A stretch of DNA of 58,739 nt from Paludibacteraceae bacterium (GTDB lineage: Bacteria; Bacteroidota; Bacteroidia; Bacteroidales; Paludibacteraceae), in contig JAKSKW010000012.1 in the NCBI GenBank assembly GCA_024401495.1, forward strand, positions 1 through 58,739. The letters run 5' to 3'. A program made the position numbers and the translations under genes. Positions 1 through 11,100 of this stretch are shown here, piece by piece (position 1 is the stretch's first letter; the number at the start of each line of letters is the position of its first letter). The notes beneath the pieces are model-generated. The model did no database searches. It was not told where the DNA came from and saw only the letters and a list, made by a program, of their open reading frames with translations.

Positions 1-596
1 AGGTTCTTACAGTTTCTGACTCTAACGGTACTATCTACGATGCAGACGGTATCGACGCAGCTAAGCTTGCATTCATCTTCGATTTGAAGAATGTTAAGCG
101 TGGCCGTATCAAGGAGTACGCTGCTAAGTATCCATCAGCTAAGTACTACGAGAACGCTCGTCCTTGGCAAATCGCTGAGATCAAGACTCTTGACGTAGCT
201 ATGCCATGCGCAACTCAAAACGAGTTGGACGGTGACGATGCTAAGGCTCTACTTGCTAAGGGTGTTAAGGTTGTTGCTGAGGGTGCCAACATGCCTTCTA
301 CTATCGAGGCTGTTAACGCATTTATCGATGCTAAGATCCTTTACGCTCCAGGTAAGGCTTCTAACGCTGGTGGTGTTGCAACTTCAGGTCTTGAGATGTG
401 TCAGAACTCTGCTCGTCTATCATGGACAGCTGAGGAGGTTGACAACAAGCTTAAGGGTATCATGAAGGACATCCACGACAACTGTGTTAAGTACGGTAAG
501 GATGAGAAGACAGGTGTTGTTAACTACGTTAAGGGTGCTAACATCGCTGGATTCGTTAAGGTTGCTGACGCTATGTTGGCTCAGGGTCTTTGCTAA
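1..596 (+). CDS. gdhA: NADP-type glutamate dehydrogenase, C-terminal part (5' end outside window)
   Basis: This is the last 197 codons of a gene that begins before the window; the open frame runs from base 3 without a start. It is the C-terminal part of the hexameric glutamate dehydrogenase that interconverts 2-oxoglutarate plus ammonia and glutamate in the cytoplasm. The segment EGANMPST, the stretch with ASNAGGVATSGLEM and the final helical region with NIAGFVKVADAM are typical of the dinucleotide domain and C-terminal helices of this family. Codon use is extremely biased (Lys AAG, Glu GAG), as expected for an abundant enzyme. A strong hairpin terminator follows at 621. The family call is firm; NADP rather than NAD preference is inferred from similarity to bacterial GdhA, since the N-terminal half is not visible. 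Confidence 0.93.
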   Translation, partial: VLTVSDSNGTIYDADGIDAAKLAFIFDLKNVKRGRIKEYAAKYPSAKYYENARPWQIAEIKTLDVAMPCATQNELDGDDAKALLAKGVKVVAEGANMPSTIEAVNAFIDAKILYAPGKASNAGGVATSGLEMCQNSARLSWTAEEVDNKLKGIMKDIHDNCVKYGKDEKTGVVNYVKGANIAGFVKVADAMLAQGLC

Positions 597-620
597 TCCC
601 GTCTTGATATATGCATAATA

Positions 621-668
621 GAAAGGATAGGCTAACAAAGTAATTTGAAGGTCTATCCTTTCTTTTTT
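621..668 (+). terminator. Terminator of gdhA
   Basis: A 10-bp perfect stem (GAAAGGATAG at 621-630 with CTATCCTTTC at 653-662) is followed by a run of T, 25 bp after the gdhA stop. It ends gdhA before the ddh promoter. Confidence 0.85.
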
Positions 669-671
669 AAA

Positions 672-703
672 TTCTTTCGTATTATCTTTGCGATGCGAAA
701 GAA
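672..703 (+). promoter_or_regulatory. ddh promoter with overlapping inverted repeat
   Basis: TATCTTTG at 683-690 matches the Bacteroidota -7 consensus TAnnTTTG exactly, about 68 bp before the ddh ATG. An 8-bp inverted repeat, TTCTTTCG (672-679) and CGAAAGAA (696-703), brackets the -7 box and could be an operator or a 5' hairpin. No clear TTG was seen at -33. Confidence 0.6.
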
Positions 704-757
704 ATTCATTTTTGAATTTAATCACATAACACAATTCAAATATATCAAAATTCAGAT

Positions 758-1654
758 ATGGCTAAATTGAGAATCGCTGTAGTAGGCTACGGCAATATCG
801 GAAGATATTCAATCGAAGCTCTTAGAGCAGCTGAGGACATGGAGATCGCTGGTGTTGTAAGAAGAAACGCAAGCGTCGTTCCAGACGAGATCAAGGATTT
901 GAAGGTTGTTTCTAACATCGACGAGCTAGGCAAGGTAGACGTTGCTATTCTTGCAACTCCAACTCGTGACGTTCCTGCAACTGCTTCAGCATTGTTGGCA
1001 AAGGGAATCTGCACTGTAGATAGCTACGATATCCACGGAGGAATCTGGGATCTACGTCAGCAGCTTGACGCAATCGCAAAGAAGAACGGTACTGCCGCTA
1101 TCATCTCTGCAGGTTGGGATCCAGGTACAGACTCAGTAATCCGTACTCTTCTTATGGGTATGGCTCCTAAGGGTATCACATATACTAACTTCGGACCTGG
1201 TATGAGTATGGGACACTCAGTTGTCGCTCGCTCAAAGAAGGGTGTGAAGAACGCTCTATCAATGACTATTCCATTGGGCACAAGCGTACACCGTCGTATG
1301 GTATACGTTGAGCTTGAGGATGGTGCAACTCTTGAGGAGGTAACTAAGGAGATCAAGGCTGACGATTACTTCGCACACGACGAGACTCACGTTATCCCAG
1401 TAGCAAGCGTTGACGACGTTCGCGACATGGGCCACGGTGTTCTTCTAGAGCGTAAGGGAGTGAGCGGTAAGACTCAGAACCAGTTGTTCACATTCACAAT
1501 GAAGATCAACAACCCAGCTTTGACAGCTCAGGTACTTGTATCTTGCTGTAGAGCCGTTAAGAAGCAGAACGCAGGTTGCTACACACTTCCTGAGATCGCT
1601 CCAATGGATCTTCTTGCTGGAGACAGAGAGACTCTTATCAAGGCTCTTGTATAA
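758..1654 (+). CDS. ddh: meso-diaminopimelate D-dehydrogenase
   Basis: This 298-residue enzyme catalyses the NADPH-dependent amination of L-2-amino-6-oxopimelate to meso-diaminopimelate, a one-step route to lysine and to the peptidoglycan cross-linking residue. The N-terminal Rossmann motif GYGNIG is at residues 10-15, and the substrate-domain signatures SYDIHGG and GWDPGTDS (about residues 119-126) are present. Length equals the usual family length of about 300. The preceding gene is glutamate dehydrogenase, so two ammonia-assimilating reductive aminases sit side by side; each has its own promoter and terminator, so they are not one operon. Codon use is strongly biased, suggesting high expression. 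Confidence 0.95.
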   Translation: MAKLRIAVVGYGNIGRYSIEALRAAEDMEIAGVVRRNASVVPDEIKDLKVVSNIDELGKVDVAILATPTRDVPATASALLAKGICTVDSYDIHGGIWDLRQQLDAIAKKNGTAAIISAGWDPGTDSVIRTLLMGMAPKGITYTNFGPGMSMGHSVVARSKKGVKNALSMTIPLGTSVHRRMVYVELEDGATLEEVTKEIKADDYFAHDETHVIPVASVDDVRDMGHGVLLERKGVSGKTQNQLFTFTMKINNPALTAQVLVSCCRAVKKQNAGCYTLPEIAPMDLLAGDRETLIKALV

Positions 1655-1672
1655 TTTCTGATTATACAATTT

Positions 1673-1700
1673 GTAAAGACGCAAGGTCTCGCGTCTCTAC
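1673..1700. repeat. Palindromic repeat, GAGACG family (copy 1)
   Basis: The left arm GTAAAGACGC (1673-1682) and right arm GCGTCTCTAC (1691-1700) form one degenerate copy of the dispersed palindrome. The right arm is intact; the left arm has one substitution. It lies between the ddh stop and its T-rich terminator. Confidence 0.75.
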
Positions 1701-1711
1701 GACAAAATAAC

Positions 1712-1747
1712 AAAGCGGTGATTGCATTTGCAGTCGCCGCTTTCTTT
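1712..1747 (+). terminator. Terminator of ddh
   Basis: AAAGCGGTGATTGC (1712-1725) pairs with GCAGTCGCCGCTTT (1730-1743) with two G-T wobbles and a 4-base loop, followed by CTTTATTT. Confidence 0.8.
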
Positions 1748-1765
1748 ATTTCGGGTTTCAAGTTC

Positions 1766-1828
1766 CAGGTCCAGCGGACCTGTTTTGACAAAGTCAAGGG
1801 TAGCCGATTCCTGCGAAGCAGGTGTCGG
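1766..1828. repeat. Cluster of three mini-hairpins, one with GCGAAGC
   Basis: Three short perfect stems with 3-base loops lie in 63 bp: CAGGTCC-AGC-GGACCTG (1766-1782), TTGAC-AAA-GTCAA (1785-1797) and CCTGC-GAA-GCAGG (1810-1822) inside an outer CCGA/TCGG pair (1804-1828). The last contains GCGAAGC, a sequence known as an unusually stable DNA mini-hairpin. Function unknown. Confidence 0.6.
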
Positions 1829-2002
1829 GGGATTAATATCGGGGAATTAATATCGTGATATTTATTTCGGGTTATTGACGTCGGTTTACATAATCGACGT
1901 TGACAATTTTGAAATAAAAATTCAATTTGCATTTCAAATTCACACAAAAACGCAATAAAAATTCATTTTTTAATAGCAAATGAGTTATAAAACATATATT
2001 TT

Positions 2003-2033
2003 TTGCATTTTCTTGACAAAAAGCATATCTTTG
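2003..2033 (+). promoter_or_regulatory. maeB promoter (-33/-7)
   Basis: TTG at 2003-2005 and TATCTTTG at 2026-2033 are separated by 20 bp, fitting the Bacteroidota -33/-7 consensus. Transcription should start near 2040, giving a leader of roughly 35 nt. Confidence 0.75.
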
Positions 2034-2075
2034 CAATATAATAAACGTGAATAAGAACATTTTTAGAATTATACA

Positions 2076-4349
2076 ATGGACAACAAAAAGATGAGTGATG
2101 CACTTAAGTATCACGCAGAGGGACGCCCTGGTAAGATCCAGGTGATCCCAACAAAGCCTACTGCAACTCAGAGAGACCTTTCATTGGCTTACTCTCCAGG
2201 TGTTGCTGAACCATGTTTGGAAATCCAGAAAGACAACAACTTTGCTTACGACTACACTGCAAAGGGAAATCTTGTAGCTGTAATCTCTAACGGTACTGCA
2301 GTGCTTGGTCTTGGAGACATAGGTGCAGTTGCTGGAAAGCCAGTTATGGAAGGTAAGGGTTTGTTGTTCAAGATTTTCGCAGACGTTGATGTATTCGACA
2401 TCGAGGTTAACGAGAAGAACATCGACAAGTTCTGTGAGGTAGTAAAGGCAATCGCTCCTACATTCGGAGGTATCAACCTTGAGGACATCAAGGCTCCTGA
2501 GTGTTTCGAGATCGAGGACAGACTAAAGGCTGAGCTTGACATTCCTTTGATGCACGACGACCAGCACGGTACAGCTATCATCTCTTCTGCAGCTCTTTTG
2601 AACGCTCTTGAGGTTGCAGGCAAGAAGATCGAGGACGCCAAGATCGTTGTTAACGGTGCAGGTGCAGCAGCTAACTCATGTACTCGTCTATATGTAGCTC
2701 TTGGTGCTCAGAAGAAGAACATCGTAATGTGCGACTCTAAGGGTGTTATCAACTCTAAGAGAACTGACCTTAACCCACGCAAGGAGGAGTTTAAGACAGA
2801 TCGCGACATCAATACTCTAGAGGAGGCAGTTAAGGGTGCTGACGTATTCTTGGGATTGTCAAAGGGTAACGTATTGTCTCAGGACATGGTTCGCTCAATG
2901 GCTAGCAACCCAATCGTGTTCGCTCTTGCAAACCCTAACCCAGAGATCACTTACGAGGATGCTATGGCATCTCGTCCAGATATCATCTTCGGAACAGGTC
3001 GTTCAGATTATCCTAACCAGATCAACAACGTACTTGGATTCCCTTATATCTTCCGTGGTGCTCTTGACACTCACTCAAAGGCAATCAACGAGGATATGAA
3101 GCTTGCAGCCGTTCGTGCTCTTGCAGAGTTGGCAAAGAAGCCAGTTCCAGAGATCGTAAGCAAGGCATACGGTGGTAAGACAATGGCATTCGGTAAGGAG
3201 TATTTGATTCCTACAGCTCTTGACCCACGTCTACTTGAGACAGTTGCTCCAGCAGTAGCAAAGGCAGCTATCGAGAGTGGTGTTGCACGTCACGAGATCA
3301 AGGATTGGGATCTTTACCGTGAGCAGCTACGTCACCGCATGGGCTTGAACAACAAGCTAATCGACGGTCTACGTGTTCGCGCTAAGAAGGCACCTAAGAA
3401 GGTTGTATTCTCTGAGCCAAACTGTGTAAGCGTACTTGAGGCAGCAGTTTCTGCTAAGGCTGACGGTATCTGCGTTCCAGTTCTTGTTGGTAACGAGACA
3501 AACATCGCTCGCATCGCAGAGGAGAACAACATCAATATCTCAGGAATCGAGATCATCAACAACCGTGCAGAGAGCCAGAACTCACGTCGCGAGCGCTACG
3601 CTAAGTACTTGGCAGAGAAGAACGCACGTTCAGGTTACACATACGCTGAGAGCCTAGAGTTGATGTTCAACCGCAGCTACTTCGCTACAATGATGGTAGA
3701 GATGGGTGACGCAGACGCTATGGTATGCGGTGTTTACACTAAGTACACAGACGCTATCAAGCCAGCTCTTGAGATCGTAGGAACTCGTGAGGGAATCAAC
3801 CACATCGCAGCTCTTAACATCGTAAATACAGCTAAGGGAACTTACTTCTTGGCAGACACATTGGTCAACAACCACCCAACTGCAGAGGCACTTGAGGAGA
3901 TCGTTAAGTTGACTAACGACAGCGTTAAGATCTTCGACGTCGATCCAGTTATCGCAATGCTTTCTTACAGCAACTTCGGCGCTGACAACACTGGTTCTCC
4001 AGTTACAGTTCACAAGGCAGTTGAGAGCCTACACAAGAACCACCCTGAGATCTTGGTAGACGGTGAGATGCAGGTTAACTTCGCACTTGACAAGGATCTT
4101 CGTTCAGCTACATACCCATTCTCTAAGCTAGAGGGTAAGGATGTCAACACATTGATCTTCCCTAACCTAAGCTCAGCTAACATCACTTACAAGACTCTTC
4201 TTTCTATGGGTCTTGCTGAAAACGTTGGCCCAGTTCAGATGGGATTGAAGAAGCCTATCTACGTTTGTGAGCCAGAGGCATCAGTACGTGACATCATGAA
4301 CATCGTAACTATCGCAGTTATCGACGCTCAGATCAACGGAAAGAAGTAA
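2076..4349 (+). CDS. maeB: NADP-dependent malic enzyme fused to a phosphotransacetylase-like domain
   Basis: This 757-residue protein oxidatively decarboxylates malate to pyruvate, making NADPH and CO2. The N-terminal malic-enzyme part (about residues 1-425) has the conserved MHDDQHGT (159-166), the following nucleotide-binding segment VVNGAGAAA, and ANPNPEI. From about residue 436 a phosphate acetyltransferase-like domain follows, which in this family binds acetyl-CoA and acts as an allosteric, not catalytic, module. The total length matches MaeB proteins. The gene stands alone with its own promoter and a strong terminator at 4371. Codons are highly biased towards AAG and GAG. In Bacteroidota it could work in either direction in C4 metabolism, relevant to the fumarate reductase operon at 41129. 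Confidence 0.95.
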   Translation: MDNKKMSDALKYHAEGRPGKIQVIPTKPTATQRDLSLAYSPGVAEPCLEIQKDNNFAYDYTAKGNLVAVISNGTAVLGLGDIGAVAGKPVMEGKGLLFKIFADVDVFDIEVNEKNIDKFCEVVKAIAPTFGGINLEDIKAPECFEIEDRLKAELDIPLMHDDQHGTAIISSAALLNALEVAGKKIEDAKIVVNGAGAAANSCTRLYVALGAQKKNIVMCDSKGVINSKRTDLNPRKEEFKTDRDINTLEEAVKGADVFLGLSKGNVLSQDMVRSMASNPIVFALANPNPEITYEDAMASRPDIIFGTGRSDYPNQINNVLGFPYIFRGALDTHSKAINEDMKLAAVRALAELAKKPVPEIVSKAYGGKTMAFGKEYLIPTALDPRLLETVAPAVAKAAIESGVARHEIKDWDLYREQLRHRMGLNNKLIDGLRVRAKKAPKKVVFSEPNCVSVLEAAVSAKADGICVPVLVGNETNIARIAEENNINISGIEIINNRAESQNSRRERYAKYLAEKNARSGYTYAESLELMFNRSYFATMMVEMGDADAMVCGVYTKYTDAIKPALEIVGTREGINHIAALNIVNTAKGTYFLADTLVNNHPTAEALEEIVKLTNDSVKIFDVDPVIAMLSYSNFGADNTGSPVTVHKAVESLHKNHPEILVDGEMQVNFALDKDLRSATYPFSKLEGKDVNTLIFPNLSSANITYKTLLSMGLAENVGPVQMGLKKPIYVCEPEASVRDIMNIVTIAVIDAQINGKK

Positions 4350-4370
4350 TCCATTAGGGTTAATCATACG

Positions 4371-4404
4371 AAAGGCTGCTCAATTTGGGCAGCCTTTTTT
4401 ATTT
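4371..4404 (+). terminator. Terminator of maeB
   Basis: AAAGGCTGC (4371-4379) pairs with GCAGCCTTT (4389-4397), followed by a T-rich run. Confidence 0.85.
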
Positions 4405-4517
4405 TTTATGAAATTCACACAATAAAAAATAAATATTGCCGTTATATGTTTGGTGTGGTTTATGGGAACGTGGGAAATCATAAATAATGCTAAAATTAAA
4501 AAAGCATAGAAAAAGTC

Positions 4518-4539
4518 GGCAAAAAATATTATTTTTGCC
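4518..4539 (+). promoter_or_regulatory. ruvA-sprA promoter inside a perfect palindrome
   Basis: TATTTTTG at 4530-4537 matches the -7 consensus 25 bp before the ruvA ATG. It is embedded in an inverted repeat, GGCAAAAA (4518-4525) and TTTTTGCC (4532-4539), centred at the -7 region, so a repressor bound there would occlude the polymerase. The regulator is unknown. Confidence 0.65.
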
Positions 4540-4562
4540 TAAATTATGATATAATAGGCTTT

Positions 4563-5162
4563 ATGTACGAATATATATCAGGCAAGATTATAGAGTTAAA
4601 TCCTACCAACGTGGTGGTGGAAGCCGGACAGGTGGGATACAACATAAATATCAGTCTCACTACTTATGCTGCACTTGAAGGTAAAAGTGAAGCAAGAGTT
4701 TATGTGCAACTAATCGTAAGAGAGGATGCTCATATTCTTTATGGTTTTGCTGACAAAAGAGAGCGTGAAGTGTTCAATCTTCTTACTTCCGTAAGCGGAG
4801 TAGGAGTAAACACAGCACGTCTGATCCTATCTTCCTACACAGCAGCCGAATTAGCAAATGTCATAATGTCCGACGACGTGGTTGCCATCAAAGGTGTCAA
4901 GGGTATCGGATTGAAGACAGCGCAGAAAATCATTATTGAACTAAAAGATAAAATTAAGGAATATGCCGTCGACGGGGAGGCTTCTGCACCAGCTGGCAGC
5001 GCAGCTATCCAGGCTAAAGAAGAGGCAGTCGCAGCATTGGTGATGATGGATTGTGCGAAACCAGCGGCGGAAAAGGTTGTCACTGCGATACTAAAAGCCA
5101 CACCTAACGCCTCTGTAGTTCAGTTGATTAAAGAGGCGTTGGCCCAACTAAAACGAGTATAA
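4563..5162 (+). CDS. ruvA: Holliday junction branch migration protein RuvA
   Basis: This 199-residue protein is the junction-binding subunit of the RuvAB branch-migration motor. The N-terminal OB fold begins MYEYISGKI and contains VQLIVREDAHILYGF; two helix-hairpin-helix motifs follow (LTSVSGVGVNTA and IKGVKGIGLKTA), and the C-terminal RuvB-contacting domain occupies about residues 150-199. Length is normal. The stop is only 16 bp before the sprA start and no terminator lies between, so ruvA and sprA are probably one transcript. The start is fixed by the ATG shortly downstream of the -7 box. Confidence 0.96.
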   Translation: MYEYISGKIIELNPTNVVVEAGQVGYNINISLTTYAALEGKSEARVYVQLIVREDAHILYGFADKREREVFNLLTSVSGVGVNTARLILSSYTAAELANVIMSDDVVAIKGVKGIGLKTAQKIIIELKDKIKEYAVDGEASAPAGSAAIQAKEEAVAALVMMDCAKPAAEKVVTAILKATPNASVVQLIKEALAQLKRV

Positions 5163-5178
5163 TTAAGAACACATATAG

Positions 5179-8100
5179 ATGCATTCAATATTGAAGCAGA
5201 GAAATATAAAATTTGGCAAAAGAGTGAAGATTTTCATTTTCACTCTATTCGCATTTTTTGCCGGATTCTCATCTTTTGCCCAGGATCTGATCCTAAATTC
5301 TGACATCAAACCAGAAGACAACAAAGGAGGAAAAGAGGCCGACACTACAAAGCTTCGTTATCCAATTGCGAAATCGGGGTTGAATTCACAAGAAGATATC
5401 AAGCAGACCAAGCCTATCGACATCAAAGAAGGGAACGACTACCAGACCGATGTAGAATACGATCCTACTACCGGGCTTTACATTTTTCACCGTCGAATCG
5501 GAGATATGGATGTAACGTCGCCTTTTGCCATGACTACCAGCGAATACTCTGATTATCAGCTAAAACAGTCTATGAATTCCTATTGGGCGGAGAAAAACCG
5601 TTTAGGAGGCGAAGGAGGAAACAAATTTGGTCTTGACGGAGTTGAGATTGGATTGGGTGTTGCCGGAGACAAGATTTTCGGTCCTGGTGGTGTAAAGTTG
5701 AAACTACAGGGAACTGTCGAGTTGGATTTCGGTTTGAGTTTCACGAAGCGAGACAATCCAAGTATCGCTGAAAGAAACCGTAAAGTGTCCAACTTTGATT
5801 TCGACACAAAGGTTCAGATTAACGCAAGTGGTACTGTCGGCGACCGTATCAACGTGAATTTCAGCTACAACACCGAGTCCACATTTGATGCTGACCAACA
5901 AATGATCAAGTTATCATACCAAGGCAAGGAGGATGATATCATTCGCAAAATCGACGTGGGTAATGTCAGCCTACCGCTATCATCTTCACTTATTCCTGGT
6001 AGCAACTCACTATTCGGTATCATGACAGAGTTGCAGTACGGAAAGCTAAAAGTGTCAGCAGTAGTATCTAAACAGGACTGTGAGTCACAAACAGTGTCTT
6101 CAAAGAACGGAGCATCAACAACTGAATTTGAATTAGACATCACAGACTACGATGAAAACAAGCACTACTTCTTATCAAGATATTTCCGAGAGAATTACGA
6201 CAAGTGGATGTCTCAAGTGCCTGTAATTCAGAATAATATTGTCATCACAAATATTGATGTCTGGGTAACAAACCAAAATTCCTATTCTACATCTCAGAAC
6301 ACAAACAACCAAAGTACACGTAACATCATCGCATTCAAGAAGTTGGGTGAGAAAGAAAACGTAACCGTGTCTGACTTAAAAAATGAGCTTAAAACAGACA
6401 GTGTACTACCAAGAAACGAGTTGTGGGATGTCTATTCAAAGATTAAAGACAAGAAGCATCCTCTACGTACTGCCGACATTATCGAGGACGCTCCTGAGCT
6501 TGCTTTATTAAAGAAAGACGAAGACTACGCAGAGATCAAATCTGCAAGAAAGTTGTCGCCAAACGAGTATACCCTAAATGAAAACTTAGGATATATCTCA
6601 CTACGTTCAGCATTGAACAACGGAGAGGTTTTGGCGGTAGCTTATGAGTATCGTATGGGAGGCAAGACATACCGCGTCGGAGAATTGTCATCCAATCTAT
6701 CTTCAACAATGGAGAATTCGACCGAATCAGAGTCTGCCAACGATGCCCCCGCATTGTATGCAAAGTTGATCAAGACTGTCGAAGTTGATCCAAACAACGA
6801 AGAGATCTGGGATTTGATGATGAAGAACATCTACAACATCGGTGGATATAACATTCAGGAGAAAGACTTTGATCTACAGATTAAGTGTATGAACAACGGA
6901 GGTCTTTACTTAGACTATGCCAAAGAGGGAGAAGTAACAGACAACTTAAAAAACAAGAAGTGGATCAACATCATTGGAGCCGACAGATTAAATAGCAAAC
7001 AGCGTAAGATGTCGGACGGCAAGTACGATTTCCTTGAAGGCTACACAATTTTGGCATCTCAAGGTAGAATCATTCTTCCATGTGTTGAACCTTTTGGAAA
7101 CAAGATGACCGATGTAGGTGCAGGCGACCTAAAATTTGACAAGCTATACAAGAACATCAAATCTGACGCTTTTGAGTTTGCGGAAAATGCGAGATTCAAA
7201 ATTGTCGGAGAGTACAAATCTACATCAGGAAATGAGATTCGTATTAAGCCATACGCAAAGAAGGGTTCCGTAAAGGTAACTGCCGGTGGACGTACTTTGC
7301 AAGAGGGAACTGGCTATACAGTAGACTACGCAGCAGGTATTGTCAAGATTTTGGATGAAGCAGTGCTCGCAAGCAACTCTCAGGTCAACGTAACATCTGA
7401 GAGCGAGAACATGTTCAGTTCACAGCAGACTTCGCTTAACGGTGTTAATGCCGAATACAAATTCAGCGACAGGCTATCGGTGGGCGCGACAATCATGCAT
7501 TTGTCAGAGACTCCAATCACAGAGAAAGTAGCAAACGGAAACGAGCCGAAATCCAATACAATTTGGGGAGTAAACGCAGCATATTCAACCAAGAGCAATT
7601 GGTTGACAAAGGTTACTGATGCATTACCATTGGTGGAGGCCAAAGCACCGTCTAACTTCACTATATCAGGAGAATTCGCTCAACTCATTCCAGGACACAA
7701 CAAACACATCGAGCAGGACGGAGAGAGCGTCTCTTACATTGATGACTTCGAAGGAACAGAGAGCAGCATCAACCTAATGAGTGCAAACTCATGGACTCTT
7801 GCCAGTGTGCCAATCAGAAGTTGGACTCCAAGTCTGACAAAGGATTTTGTCCGCCATAACGACAATTTCTGGAGAAGCCAAGACACAGACAGTTCAAAAT
7901 ACAAAAATATTGAATATGGGTTGGAGAGAGCTCACTTCGCATGGTATCAGATCGACAATATCTTCCAACGTAACAACAGAAGCACACCGGATGGAATCAC
8001 TACAGACGACATGTCGTCCAACTTTACCCGCCAGGTTGTAGAGCAGGAGATATACCCTTTGAAAGAAAAGCAGAACGGTGTACCATCGACTATTTCCACA

Positions 8101-11100
8101 TTGAACGTCGCATACTATCCAAAAGAGAGAGGTATGTACAACTTGGATGTAGACAAGATGAACGAAAACGGAGAGTTGGAGAATCCAGAAAACCGTTGGG
8201 GAGGAATGATGCGTAAGCTTGAAACGACAAATTTCAGCAAGAGCAATATCGAATACTTAGAGATCTGGATGCTTGATCCATACTCAGAGGAAGGAATCAA
8301 CATGAACGCCAACGGAGTCAAGAATGAAGGTAAATTGGTATTCAACTTAGGTGAGATATCAGAGGACATTCTACACGACAACGAAATTGAGGCAGAGGAG
8401 CGTTTCATTATCGACACAGACAACAAGAAGAATCCTGAAACAATATGGGGAAGAAAACCATTAGGTCGTGTGACAGGAAAATTCGACAACGACAATATTG
8501 AGCTGCAAGACTTAGGTTTAAATGGAAAGAGTTCTGAGCAAGAGCGAGAATTCGACACATACAAGAAGTATCTACAAGGACTTGCAGCGAAGAATGTTGC
8601 CAACTACGACGTATTCGAGAGTGACCCCGCCGGTGATGATTTCGTACACTACAGAAAGAGTACAAGAGACGGCATTCTTGAGCGTTACCACAAATACAAT
8701 GGTATGGAAAGAAACTCCATCATTGACGAAAGTGGAGACAACAAAACTGCCGGATCATGGATTCCAAACACAGAGGATATCAATGGAGATAAGACACTTA
8801 ACACAAGAGAAAAATATTATGAGTACGTGATTAAGATTTCTCCTGAAATCTTCTCAGCTGATTCTACAAGATGGCACGAGAGTTACATCATCAATAGAAC
8901 AGAAACATCACCAGACAATCCAGACTCACACGTAGAAAATTTGCCAAACGGCAATGACGTAAGAGCTGTTTGGTATCGATTAAAAATTCCACTCCAAGAA
9001 GCAGACGTGAATGGAACAGACAATTCGAGCAAGAAAGGTCCAAGTTTCACATCCATCCGTTATATGCGTATGTATATGACAGACTTTACTGAGACTACAT
9101 ACCTTCGTTTCGCTGGAATGAATCTAACACGTACAGACTGGAGAACTATATCTAACCGTGGAGACAAAGCGTTGTTTGAAGGAAGTGACAATAACTATTC
9201 AAACAACATCAAGACAAACACAGAAGCTTTGCAGATATCTTCAGTCGGCATTGAAAAAGACAAGCAGAAGAAGCCTGTTGGATACGACACACCTCCAGGC
9301 ATCGAACGTTCATTAGACCCAATGTCAAATACAGACCGACGTGAGAACGAGCAGTCTATGCGAATGGTTGTGACTGGACTAAGACCTAAAGAGACAGCCG
9401 CTGCATACAAGCGTACTACACTTGACGTGCGTCAATACGAGCGTTTAAAGATGTTTGTTCACTTTGAGGACGAGTACAACGACCCAGAACAATCATCCAA
9501 CGGAGTTCAATTCTATGTCCGTATCGGTTCCGACTATACAGAAAACTACTACGAATACAAGATCAACAATGTGATCTACACATACGCAGGAGAGTCTTCA
9601 AGAGAAGGAATCTGGCCGATGGAGGTAGATTTTGCATTTAATGATTTAGTCGACTTGAAGATGGAGCGCAACAGAGGAGGAAGATCCGGAAGATCCGTTG
9701 ATCCATCAATGCGTTACACAAAAGCCTATGGCAACAACGAGTTGACTGTCAAAGGAAACCCTTCATTCGGTGATATACGCACTATCCTAGTCGGAGTAAT
9801 CAACGAAAGCGGAGAGACCAAGAACATGGAAATTTGGTTGGACGAATTGCGTATGATGGGATTCAACGAAGACGGAGGTTGGGCCGCATTAGGTAAGATC
9901 GGATTCACATTAAGCGACTTTGCTTCATTTGATGCGACAGGGCGAATAGAGACAACTGGTTTTGGAGGCATCGAGTCCAACGTAATGGATCGCAATATGG
10001 AGGACACATATTCATTGGATATGTCGACTACAGTGCAGTTGGGTAAACTCTTCCCAGAGAAAGCCCACGTCAACATGCCACTAACAATCACTCATAGTAG
10101 AGAGAAGGAGAAGCCAAAGTATGATCCTACCAATACTGACGTTTTGATGGAGGACGCTTTGGAATATGTATCAAAATCAGATAGAGACTCTATCGAGAAG
10201 ATATCTGTCGTTTCGAGCGAGCAAACAAGTTTCGCTCTTACAAACGTAAGAGTAGGAATTGCAAGCAAGAAACCAATGCCATACGACCCTGCAAACTTCT
10301 CATTCTCATTAGCGTTCACAAAACGTAATGAGCGAGACATTGATGTGGAGTATGACATGACACGTACATATAGAGGAAACTTCAACTACTCTTACAGTCT
10401 ATCTCCTAAGGTATTGTCTCCATTCAAGGACAACAAATACTTCAAGAAGAAGAAATGGAAGTTGTTCACAGACTTTGGCATCTACCCAATGCCTAACAGC
10501 TATACTTTCTCTGTCGACATGGACAGAACATACAACGAGGTAATGGCACGCGAGTTGGGCACAGACCAGTCGAGCATCGTAAATCAAGACCGTTTGTCAG
10601 ACATGACATGGGACAAAGACTTCAACATGACACGTCGTGCTGATATCAAGTGGAACTTCACAAAGAATCTCAAGTTATCATTCGCCACAGCAATGAACTC
10701 CGAGATTGAAGAATCGCTTGCATACAACGAGGATCTTATTGATCTACCTAGAATGAGAGAGTACAAATACAACCGTGATTATATCTATGATCTACGCGAG
10801 GACTCAATCACAGAATGGTCTAAAGATTTGAGAGAGACAACATTGAAGAGTTTGCTTGCTGCCGGAGAGCCATACAACTACTCTCAGCAACTAAACATCA
10901 GTTATGCAATCCCGGTCAACAAGATTTCAATGTTTGACTGGGTGACAGCAAACGCAACTTACTCTGGCAACTATGATTGGCAACGTGGTGTGACGCTAAC
11001 GCCTAACACATACACGTCGAACAACGACATCGCAGACTCTAAGCGATCTTGGACTGGAGATGTTCGTTTGAACATGGAAACTCTATACAACAAGTCGAGC

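Larger units (their letters stand above)
1655..2075. other. Intergenic region between ddh and maeB with clustered hairpins
   Basis: This 421-bp gap holds, in order, a member of the dispersed palindrome family (1673-1700), the ddh terminator (1712-1747), three tight mini-hairpins (1766-1828), two near-identical AT-rich units each containing ATTAATATC (1827-1854), and the maeB promoter (2003-2033). No convincing ORF was found. The part between 1855 and 2000 is AT-rich with no recognisable element. Confidence 0.6.

Noticed and set aside
8115..8603. Long antisense open frames inside sprA and other large genes
   Set aside because: They lie opposite well-supported genes, lack promoters, and their compositions follow from the codon bias of the true strand.
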